DNA from: Mugil cephalus
Taxonomy: Eukaryota > Chordata > Actinopteri > Mugiliformes > Mugilidae
Assembly (NCBI RefSeq): GCF_022458985.1
Contig: NC_061772.1
Location: forward strand, 5,071,501-5,135,500
Direction: 5' to 3'
Length of the DNA: 64,000 bases
Shown: piece after piece, positions 54,323 to 64,000 of the stretch
Position numbering within the stretch: position 1 is the first letter of the stretch
How the letters are laid out: every line of letters begins with the position of its first letter
Position numbers and translations under genes: made by a program
Notes under the pieces: generated by a model
What the model was told of the DNA's origin: nothing
The model's input: only the letters and a program-made list of their open reading frames with translations
Databases searched by the model: none

Positions 54323-54328
54323 TTTATT
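54323..54328 (-). other. Candidate poly(A) signal (AATAAA) for shcbp1
   Basis: The minus-strand AATAAA is about 690 nt past the stop codon. A minus-strand ATTAAA at 54,479-54,484 is an alternative nearer the gene. Confidence 0.35.
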
Positions 54329-55012
54329 TGGAGACCCAGGATCCTGTCCATGAGTTCAAACACCACAGGCTACCTCACACACAGGAAATATTTCCCGTTC
54401 AGTGTGAAACTCTTCTCAAAGAAACATTTCCAACACTGAGCATCACAGCACACATCATATATTTTTTTTAAAAGACGTTTTAATCTGCAGGAAATCTGCA
54501 CCGTTTCCAATTAACATTACACTTCATTTTTCGGGGACTTCTAGCTTCAGAACATGACAAACCTGACGACTGAAAATTTCCCTCAACCACAGAACTCATC
54601 ACTTACACACTAAAATCTCTGGAGGAACTATGTGGAAAAAGATATAAAACAAACTGTAGACTAATTAACACTGTTCCTTCTACAACAATCCACCACCTTC
54701 AAGATAACTTACACTAACCACCAAACTAATATTTTTAAACTGGAATCGGTCGCCCAAAGGAATAAATAAAATAAAAGCATTTGTGCAAGATCAAAAGTGG
54801 GAATCAATTTGGTGAAAGTGCTTATTGGAAAAAACAAAACAAGAAAAACAACAGTAATGACAACCTATTACTGTATACATGACACATGGTGTGTTATCAC
54901 TGCACAGCTCTGTGATGGGTATGAATTGCCAATATGACAGACGAGATTATTCAACCATTATTAAAATGTTACTGTGCAGAAATACTCAATTGTAACTTAA
55001 AAGTTATGCTGA

Positions 55013-58000
55013 TCAGTAGAAAAATGTGCCAAAATCACCCATGCAATTGCGTTTGAACTGGTTTCCCTGAATGGAGACAAAGATCTGGTGATCCATTAGA
55101 TCTTGAACTGCTCGGCTACAGGACGTCTCCTTGTTTCTGCTCAGCTGTCGATTAAACTGCCACTTCCTGCCTGCAGTGGAGGACACTTCACCCTCTGTGC
55201 TGTTACTGGGCTGAGGAGCACCTGAGCTGCTGATGGATGAGGTGGTTGTTGATGTGGAGATGGAGTTAAGGTCTGAGCCATCTTGTGGTTTGTCTCCAGC
55301 CGCGTTAGCAGTAGGATCTTCTGAGAACAGAAAGTTAGTTCAACACTGATATTTAATTAGCTTTTAATAACATTGCTAGAATTCTACCTACCTTCTGTCT
55401 TATCCTCAGGAATACTGTGTGGTTGTTCCCCATTGTTTGGCTTCACTAGAATCACCCCATAGCCTTCATTGTTATAGATCATATTGTTCTCCATTGTGAT
55501 TGAAGGCATTACATCCAGCTCATCAGCAAAGTCCTACAAACACATGCAGCATTTTAATAACAGTGGTTTATCAAACGTCAGGAGCAAATGTGACACGTAG
55601 TTGTTAAGTGTCATTGATCATCCTACTACTGAGTGACACATGTGGCACATCTTTACATCTCATCAGTCCTGGAAAAGCCTTGGAGCTAGTACACATAAGC
55701 CGTGCTTTGAGTAATGGATTTGTTTAATATGGCTTCGTAGATAAACATATCTGGGTTCATTTGCATAGGAATGGAAATGTATGCAGCGTTTTCCAACATT
55801 ATCGCAGAAGGAAAGCTTGTATACTGTGAAAAGTATCGGCTCAAGCACAGAACTCTGTGGAACTCGACTAAACTATAAACTGTGTAGGAATTATGGTCAG
55901 TGCCCCTTAATGTATTTGCAACCCTGAGAAATTTCTATATTTCTGCATAAAAAGTTACCCCAAACATAAGCGGATTTTCTACAGTATCCAACAAAGGAAA
56001 CACAAATAATGCACTTTTATATGTGTTCAGAAATGGTCGTCTCACCTTGATGAGTATCCCGTCCTTGCAGTGATGGATACCGTTACCAACCAGACTGCAA
56101 ACACTTCCAGGGTAAATCTCCAAACCTGCACCCTGCACACAACCAAATTTAGTTAAATGTGATTGTTAGTGTTTTTACCCGATCTCCCCCTCATTTTATT
56201 GTAAGGATTTTATTACAAAGAGTGTTGAAACATGGTGCAACATTTTAGTTTAACCAGCTGTCTTCATTAGAGACTCTGGAAATGAGAAACCACTATGACA
56301 TGAAGGGAAAATAAAAAATAGTTTGCTCATCAAACAAGAGTATTGGAGGCAAACTGTGGTATGAAAACTTTTTAATCAGAGTTTAGCATCAAGTCAATTT
56401 AACTTCTGGGACATTGATCTGATTAGTTATGTAACAGAGGGGGGTGTTTATCAGTATCAGCAGAAAAGTAGAAAAACAGGACCGGTATCTGCTCTTGATC
56501 AGCAGGGCCTGATCTTCAGAAAATATTCAGTGAAGAGGAGCCTTCAGTTCTGAGCAGTGCCTACCTTGGAGCCGTACAGGTCACACATGTTCATGGTGAG
56601 ACGGGCAGACGTTCGAACAATAACGCCAGTGGTGGCACACTGCAGCACGCAGTTCTCCATGTTCACGGTGCCCTGGCGCACACCTGACAAATAGGTACAA
56701 ACACCAGGATGTAAAAACAGATTTCACACTATATCACAAGGAAAGAAGTGCCTGCCGAAACGTGGGAATATTTTTTATAATAGTAACAGAAATGAGTCAG
56801 TCAGACCGTACGCATAGAACAGTGACAAATACTGTACATCTATGTGATCTTCTCCTCAATACCTTTAATCTGATTGTAATTGTTGCAACTTTATCAACTT
56901 CAATTCCAGATAAACAGTGATTGAAAGTAGTTCAGTAATAACTGAAACAATATAAAGTATACACACCTAACCTTTGCAGTGATCTGAGCTATTGTAACCT
57001 GTCTGTTGAATTAGAGGACATGCTGTCTCCCCATTTAGGATAGAAGACTAGCCGCCTATAACCCTTCACCGATATCTCTTCTCAGACCACCTGATAGCTC
57101 CTAACCACTGCAGACCAGGAACAGTCCACACCAGCTCACTTCCAGTTGTTTGGCTATTACCAAAGTCACTCAGATTCTTCCACTTACCCAATTTTCTTAC
57201 ATTGCTCACATTGTACCAACCTTTGTGGCCACAGAGCTGTACATTAGTGACATTCAGTACTCACACAGAATGCCTTCTATAGTGTCATGTTGGATGAACT
57301 TGATGTTGGACAGTCTGACATCAGCTCCTGTTGACTCCACAAATGAGTCACCTTTGTTTTTCTTCTCAATCACCACTTCATCAGGAAACCCAAAGCCTGG
57401 ACACAGACACCGCACAGAAACCAAGAAATCAGCCAAATGCAGCAGGTCTGTAATCACACTAAAGTTGTGTGTTTCTCCTTGCACTTCTATCTTTGTTGGA
57501 CCAGGACGACACATTGAATAACGTATAAAGTGTCACAACAAATTCAGCAGAAAATATAATGGTGAGAGTGTATTTTGTTCTTCCACCACCTTCAATAGTG
57601 ATTGAATCTGGTATGAAGATGGAGTTGCTGATGCTGTAGATTCCTGGAAGAACAATCACCACATCGCCCTGATGGCACAAATCCACTGCTGATACTGGGT
57701 CTCTGTGGAACTAAACACATGACACAGCTTTTAGTTTCATAAAATATAACAAAAACTAGCACTTAGTAATTAAATGAATGATTACAGGGAAAATGATCCT
57801 GTTAATAGCTAGTACAGGTTGAGGGGTTTTAGAGTTGTACATAGACGAAACTGGCAACATTAAAAAGATCAGCATACATACTCAAAGCATGAAAACAGAG
57901 CAACATCACCATTAAACTAATCTAACTGAAGACAAAAGCATATGAGCATGTCAAAAACTGTCTCCCCTCTGTTCTACCTCTGTGCCTTCACTTCCACAGA

Positions 58001-59051
58001 AATAAAACAGGTTAGAGCAGAATTTGTGAAGTGGGCGATTTGAGCCGCTCCTTCATTGTGCGTTGCAGTGTTTCATGACAGTGTGTCGGTTTCTTAGACT
58101 TAGACAGACTTTAATGATCCACGGGGGAAATTACTTTGTTACAGTAGCTTTGTTGGACATAAAAGTAATTTTAATTCATTTTATGATTCTGTGTAGCAAT
58201 GCAATGTTGCCAGATTAGCAAAGAAGAGTTGTCTGTAAGATCCTGCATTTGTGTGGATTAACCTTAAATCAGCATAACCTCTATCGAGATTTTAAATGAG
58301 AAGATGTAGGAAATTGCCTTGTATTTTGAAAAATAAACAAACAAACAAAAAAAATAATCCTAGGAACATGACTAATTTGAATTAGAAAACACATCTGTAA
58401 ACACAGCTTTACTGTGAGGCATATGTTTGTTGCTTGGTAAAATTTAGAAAATGTAATTTCTTCTATTGTAATAATAAATTAATCAGAGATAGTAACCTAA
58501 ATAAGCCACATTGTAACTGAGACTGAAAATCAATATTTGCGTTTTTACAGGCATTGCCATCAGTCAATACGCGGGTGCGTTGGCGATACATACTTTTTTT
58601 CCCCAGCAAGACTTACAGATAGACGCATCTACAGGCAGCCCTGTGCTGCTGGAGGACCTGTGCAGCCCATACATTGACCCTCCCTCACGACGCTGGAAGA
58701 GGCCTACCTCTACCTCTTTTTACCTGTTCATTTTTGTATGCATGACAGTGTTAAATATTCTTCAATAAATGTTTACGCTTTTGGCTAAATTGAGACTTTT
58801 AACATTTGTTATCATTGTGTCATTTTTATCATGTAAATGGAGGGAGAAAAGCAGTATCGACTCCAAATATCGGCTCAGAAAAATCAGCAGCACATATCGG
58901 CCACCGGCCAAGGCTGATGTAAAAAAACATCGGCATCGGCCCTTAAAAAAAAGCAACATATCAGTCGATTTCTAATTAGAACGTAGGCTTTTTTAAAGGT
59001 TTCTTCAGCCATTCTGTGGCGCTACAGTTGATTAATTTAGGGCTGTAATTA

Positions 59052-59097
<46 letters not shown>

Positions 59098-62000
59098 GTA
59101 CTTACCTGGATCTCAGTGTCACCAGAGGAACACAGTGGTATCAGTCTGGCACTGAGGAGGGACTGGAGCTGGACGGTGCTGCAGGAAGCTGTGACTACAT
59201 GAACCACTTTCATGCCCGTTGGTCTGAGGCCACGACTCTGTACAAACTGCTGTTTGATGTTTCCTCTGTAGGCCAGCACATACCTGGAAACAGTGGGGAG
59301 TGGGGTAATGGTCAAGGTTGCAGATAAGGCTGCAAATAAATCGCTGTCATTGATGACGCTAGGTACGTAAATATGTTGACTTGCATACAATACATTGGCA
59401 AACTGCTATGTTGACTTAAAAAGCCCAGACTCAAATGTCAAAAGTGAGGAAATTCATTAAACAGACCCAGACAGATATTTGTTGTTGTTAATACTTTTTT
59501 CCTGCAGAGGGCAGTGACATCAGCTACCAACTAACATTTACTAAAATTTAAACTACTCCCACCTGTAGCTGAGCAGCTGAATATTTGGACTACTGCAGTA
59601 TAGATATATAGTCTCATTGTCAGTTGGCTGTCAGAGTGGGTGTCACTGTTGTGTCCTTATCAGTAATTTGAAGAAGAAGAAGAACTTGAATTTCTACAGC
59701 ACCTTTCAAAGTACCCAAGGCATTTTACAAAAGCACAGTATAGCATGTTTATGCGTAGCGAGAAAAGATGACTCAAATCTCAAGACCAGATGCTAACCAC
59801 TCACAATTCTTGTGGCCCTAGTTGCAGAGGAAGCTGGATAAGATAATCTAAGAGAGAACAGCGGTGATGGTGTTGGCCATTTCTGGGAAGGAGGATAAAG
59901 GACACACCGAGACCTCATACCTCAACAGGGGGTTCTCAATGATGTGTAGCTTGCGCTTGAATGTCTCTAGCTGGTCATAGAGCTTCAGACCCTCCACCAT
60001 GGATACGTTGTCCAGCTCAGAATCTGAGTCAGTGCTGAGGCCACTTCGAAGCACAGAGAACTGCTGGAAGCACTGGGAGCAGTTCTCCAATAAAGACTGG
60101 TACTCTGCCACGAGGCCCGAGGGGACTCTGTCCTCTAAAATGTCGTAGTAACTTTAAAAAAACAAACAAGCAAAATAAAAAAGTCAGTGTTGTGGTTAAC
60201 CTTTAAGATTTTTTAAGTTTTAGACCGTTACATCCCAAGTGGAGAGTACTTTAGAACAGCATAATCATAGTAGAAATTGTGTACTCACAGTCTGAGACGA
60301 GGCTCCACACAACGAACAAAGTAGTCATAGTCATCATCTTCATCTTCCTCATCCCATTCCCTCCAGATGTGCTTATAGAAAAACCTGAGAGGCAGAGGAA
60401 AGTTTGGAACAGCTGGACAGGAAATAACATCAGATTGTCTAAATGTGAGGTCAGACAACAGTGAACTCTATCAGTCTAGGCATACCTGAGGTGTTCGATG
60501 GCGAGGGCCGTCTGATCTAAATCTCCAGACTCGTCGTAGGTCACCTGTAGTTCCTGCAGGGGAACTTTGTGCTGAGTGGCCTCCAGCAGAGATTTCATGG
60601 TTTCTTCAGTAAATTCACAGTCTCTGGTGACACACTGCAGAGGCAGCACTAGCCTCACACATGCTTTGAGATTCTTTAGGTCCACATTTTGCACCTGAAA
60701 ACAGCAGAAGTGGAAATTACCATATGCTGAACACTGAGAACCGGCTCAACTCGATTTGTGTGATTACACAGATTCATTTTTGTGTCTGCTCAACTCTTTC
60801 TTTCTCCTGCTATATGACTGCCAGATTTCCACCCCCTCAGGGCAACAAATGTAACCTATAGTAATATATATTTCTGTTCTGTTCTGTTGATTTGAAAAAT
60901 GATATACAAATAAAGAATATTAAGTCAACACTGTGTCAGGATGCGTGACAATGCTCTGCATAGATGCATAGATTGAATATTGACTGTTAAAGACTATCAA
61001 TACATAATTTGCTACAAACGCTACAAACTGAAGCACCAACACGGTATCATGTTGGGGGCTGACCTGCTGATATGCATGTGCCCGAACCTGGCTCTTTTTC
61101 ACCCTCCACTATCTTTACATGTTGGGTCCATCCATAGCCTTAATGGTCTGACTATGTCTATCTGGACGTTATTAATGGACTGATTTAATGAGGCAGCTAT
61201 GTGTTGAGCTTCAGCTAGAAACGTTATAAAGTGAAAAAGGCACGTCTAATGGTTGCTTCACCTCCACCAGAACATCAAAGACATCCGTGGACCACAGAGC
61301 TGACCAGTCACACGGGTCCAACACCTTTTCCAGGTAGTCTGTGATGAAACCCATCACCTCTGAGGGTTTACAGTCCCCTATACACAACCACAGAAAAAAC
61401 AATCAAAAAGTGAGATCAGGAATCTTTTAACAATTCTGATTATCACTGTACTCAAGTCAGTCAGTAGCTGAAGTTACCAAGCATGTAGTCCTGGTACACC
61501 TTGAACCTTTCATAGAAGAGCAGGTGACTGGTCTGGAATGTGTCAGGAAGACTTGAACTCTCTCCCCCATGTCGCTCAAATCTCTGCAGCTGGGTCCCTG
61601 ATTTTTCAGTGTTAAAGTTGTCTGTGCCACTGTCGTCATCATCATCATCGCTGTCACTGTAATCGCCTTCTTCCTGAAACAGGGCTGTTGGGGGAAATAT
61701 TGGTTATTTATCTCACTGGTGGTTTAAACCAAGGTCATCATTCCCACCCTTTATTCAGACAACTTGTGTGAAATTACTTTTTTTTCGTCCCCTCGGACAT
61801 TATAGTTTAATAGTATTTTATATCAACTAATTGTTGATTTCACAAAAGCCATTTTGTGTCCCCTGAACTAAATCGATCAGTAAATTTGAAAGATATATAG
61901 AAATTAAATATTGTATACTTAGAGTAAATTATATATGTGCGATAAAGAACTATTGTTTTTTAGAGTTTAAAACGATCTCTCTGTGTGAAGCGTCTTGCAA

Positions 62001-63145
62001 AAAACATAAAAATGTCCTGTCCCTCAATAGGATTTTTCTACTTTACCAGTTGTTGATCATAATACAAGACCTTTAACAATTTAATTTCTCATTAATTTGT
62101 GAGTCTGTTCTAAAGTATTAAAAATATCCAAAGGAACAACACTTACTGCAATTGCAAATTCTGAATCCATAATGATGGTTGCTTTAAAAATTAAATAAAT
62201 ACATAAATAAATAAATATCTTCTCATAAGTGAAGTACGTGCAGACTCCCTGGAGGCTCTTCTATGGTGAACAGTAACGTTACATCATTTTTGTATGTATG
62301 TATGCATGTATTCTGTCGTTTTAGGTACTTAATATAATGCTGATGTATGTTCAAGTGTACATTTTCTGAGAAGCTTCGTTTCAGTCAAATACAGTCGAAA
62401 AAACATGATGCGACATCGTGATCTGTGACAGTTGCCATTGACAACCGCTCAGTGCAGGGGGCGGGTCATTGATAAGGTGGTTCCACTCCGGCTACAAACT
62501 CGCAAGATGGCGCCGTCCGTATCCCCGGGACATTAGCTTGAGTATGGTCTTTCTTCCCCCTGCAGTCTATTGTACAAACAAGTAAAGCAAGTACTGCAAA
62601 GCAACAAGACTGTGTCACCGTGGACTGCACCACGATGTCAGAGCACGAACCCGCTTCAGACAAGGAGTAGGACAGTTGAACTAGATGAAACCGTGACGAA
62701 TTAAACACACAAATTTCCTGAATTCGCCGAAAAGCAGATTTGACCATCCAAACCGAACACTGGCAAGCAGACAAAGTGTCTGGCACTTGTCTGGTTTAGA
62801 ATAAGTGGCAAATAAAGAGCGTTTTCTCCCACTGGCTGCACTTAGATGAATGTTTTAGCACAGACTACAAGGAACGGGCACACACATTAACGTTACATTC
62901 ACGACGAGAAGCCAAGCAGATCAAAATAAATACATGAGTAGTATCGTAAATTACTGCTGGGTTGAGCATTTAACAAGTCCAGAAAAATCCATCTACAGAC
63001 CTTGTGTTATGTCCGACGCCCCACGTCCTACTTCAGAAATGCCGTTTCCCACGTCGAGTTCGGTTTTAACATCAGAAGTATCTATCACAACGAAGTCCGA
63101 CATGTTGTTGTCAGGGCACGCGGTTTCCTGTGATTCTTGCTCCAT
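55013..63145 (-). CDS. shcbp1: SHC SH2-domain-binding protein 1 (SHCBP1)
   Basis: Fourteen coding exons in transcript order: 63145-63001, 62181-62147, 61673-61478, 61377-61262, 60694-60486, 60384-60289, 60151-59921, 59283-59106, 57710-57590, 57396-57265, 56683-56565, 56132-56046, 55533-55392 and 55320-55013. All phases close, giving 704 aa (human 672). Landmarks are an acidic run (about 61-75), LLFYERFKVYQDYML, DQTALAIEHLRFFY, YDYFVRCVEPRLRL, SMVEGLKLYDQLETF with IENPLLRY, then a right-handed beta-helix region (about 405-610: GDVVIVLPGIYSI, GADVRLSNIKFIQHD, ENCVLQC, GAGLEIYPGS, GIHHCKDGILIK, YNNEGYGVILVKP). The C-terminus GNQFKRNCMGDFGTFFY is the family ending. SHCBP1 binds the Shc SH2 domain and acts with centralspindlin in cytokinesis. 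Confidence 0.95.
55690..55850 (-). mobile_element. Decayed LINE reverse-transcriptase fragment
   Basis: The minus-strand frame reads LEPILFTVYKLSF..., then IHFHSYANEPRYVYL. This matches the fish L2-type 'LGPLLF..YMLPL...' and 'FH.YADDTQLYL' region, with the catalytic YADD changed to YANE. It is 5' and 3' truncated and lies in a shcbp1 intron. Confidence 0.7.
58850..58978. repeat. Interspersed DNA-transposon-like end in shcbp1 intron
   Basis: Repeated 'tatcggct', 'tatcggcc' and 'catcggcatcggccc' motifs ending 'tatcagtcgatttctaatt' resemble ends of fish hAT-type elements. It lacks a definable partner end. The short frame at 58,580-58,768 is probably part of the same decayed insertion. Confidence 0.45.
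59056..59094. repeat. (GT)n microsatellite near shcbp1 exon 8 donor
   Basis: About 19 GT units ending 6 bp before the donor of the exon at 59106-59283. On the gene's strand it reads (AC)n just inside the intron. Confidence 0.96.
62457..62515. promoter_or_regulatory. GC box plus YY1-like motif in shcbp1 intron 1
   Basis: A gggggcgggt box (about 62,457) is followed 40 bp later by caagatggcgccg (62503-62515), which fits the AAGATGGCGGC-type YY1 site of housekeeping promoters. It lies between coding exons 1 and 2 of shcbp1. It may be an internal or plus-strand promoter; no conserved ORF follows. Confidence 0.35.
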
Positions 63146-63400
63146 GGAGAACCGTGTAGGCTTCCTTTTGATCTACTAAAAGCTAGAAGCGCTACGATTT
63201 TATCTCTGACAAAAACAACTCGGCCAACTATACAAACCCTGTTAACTTTCAAAAATATCCCGGTCTACGAAGCCGCAGCCAATCAGAAAGGAGAGCTTCG
63301 GGTGCCCCGCCCCCTGGTTTCGAGCGGCGAGGCTGAGCTCTCTCCACGCATGCGCGGCCAAACGAGTTTCGGACCAAGGAACCAGTGCAGTGTAAGCAGC
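63146..63400 (-). promoter_or_regulatory. shcbp1 promoter region (CCAAT, GC box, CpG-rich)
   Basis: Upstream of the start codon lie a CCAAT box (63279-63283, in agccaatcag), a GC box (gccccgccccc, 63304-63314) and CpG-rich sequence to about 63,365. There is no TATA box. NF-Y/CCAAT-driven TATA-less promoters suit a proliferation-linked gene such as shcbp1. The exact start site is not visible. Confidence 0.5.
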
Positions 63401-64000
63401 AGTAAGTAATCACAAATACACCCAAATATTGAATTTCTTTGTGCCATCAGGCTTATATGTATATACATTTTTAATGCAGGTAGATAATTTTGTCTTGGGC
63501 ATGGTTGAAGTAGTTCTCAAGCCAAATAAGAGTGGACATCCCTGATATAGTGCTTACAATGCCAATGCCATTAAATTACAATGGTGAAAAACTCCGAAAC
63601 GGCAGTCCTATGTCTGATATTTACTTGTTGCCATTGGGGCGAAACGTAGCAGTACAGCACTAAGAGCAGAATTAATTGAAGTACCGTGATTTGATTTCAA
63701 GATGTTTTTAATTTCAATTACAATCTTCAGCATTACATTGCGCAAATATTCACAATTCTCCAGCAGGCGGCGGCATGACCTCAAATAGCCATAGGCTGTA
63801 TCTATTCCAGATTTATGAATCAGATGAAGAAACATCGGGTCATTCTGATGTTGGATTTTAAAATTAAAGCCTCTTTAAAGATCGAATAATCTCATTCTGC
63901 AAATTCGAATTTGCAGAATTGTCTATTCCATTCTATACCATTCTGATCAAAATGGTATTAAAAGAAAATTCCCTGTTTGCACAGATTAATTTCACTTTAG
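63401..64000. other. Intergenic DNA, no gene seen
   Basis: AT-rich sequence beyond the shcbp1 promoter. The 75-codon minus frame at 63,608-63,835 has no recognisable motif. 63,890-63,915 has a short inverted repeat around 'attctgcaaattcgaatttg'. Confidence 0.5.

Noticed and set aside
58580-58768. 62-codon frame in a shcbp1 intron, initially considered an extra exon
   Set aside because: It is on the opposite strand from shcbp1 and lies beside a transposon-like end; the shcbp1 exons on either side already join in phase without it.

Overview
This is vertebrate nuclear DNA, almost certainly from a teleost fish. The genes have many small coding exons with GT-AG introns. The intergenic DNA carries fish-type repeats: degenerate LINE 3' ends, a V-SINE-like element, a Tc1 transposase relic, small non-autonomous DNA transposons and long CA/TG tracts. 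There are no bacterial operons, CRISPR arrays or convincing tRNA/rRNA genes. All gene models below were joined by hand from splice sites and reading phase; every model closes in frame.

Layout. Positions 1 to about 30,000 hold no convincing protein-coding gene, only unique AT-rich DNA with scattered repeats. Positions 30,670-63,150 hold five genes packed end to end. (1) A plus-strand five-exon gene for a 309-residue membrane protein joins a signal peptide and a beta-trefoil (R-type lectin / mannose-receptor Cys-rich-like) domain to an Ost-beta (SLC51B)-like transmembrane segment. (2) ubap1l, minus strand, 385 aa, is an ESCRT-I/ubiquitin adaptor-like protein with a UMA motif and C-terminal UBA-type helices. 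(3) pdcd7, minus strand, 508 aa, is the U11/U12 snRNP 59K protein of the minor spliceosome. (4) spg21, plus strand, 307 aa, is maspardin, an alpha/beta-hydrolase-fold endosomal protein. (5) shcbp1, minus strand, 704 aa in 14 coding exons, is a Shc-SH2-binding, beta-helix cytokinesis/signalling protein. shcbp1 and spg21 converge, spg21 and pdcd7 diverge from a shared intergenic promoter region, pdcd7 and ubap1l are co-oriented, and ubap1l converges with the Ost-beta-like gene.

SLC51B, UBAP1L, PDCD7 and SPG21 are, to my knowledge, also neighbours on human 15q22, which independently supports the Ost-beta assignment. SHCBP1 lies elsewhere in human (chromosome 16), so a synteny breakpoint lies between spg21 and shcbp1.

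The most interesting item is the first gene. Human OST-beta is a 128-residue single-pass subunit with a short extracellular N-terminus and no lectin domain. Here a secreted-type trefoil domain sits on its extracellular side. That domain is encoded by one exon with phase 1 at both ends, the signature of an exon-shuffled module.
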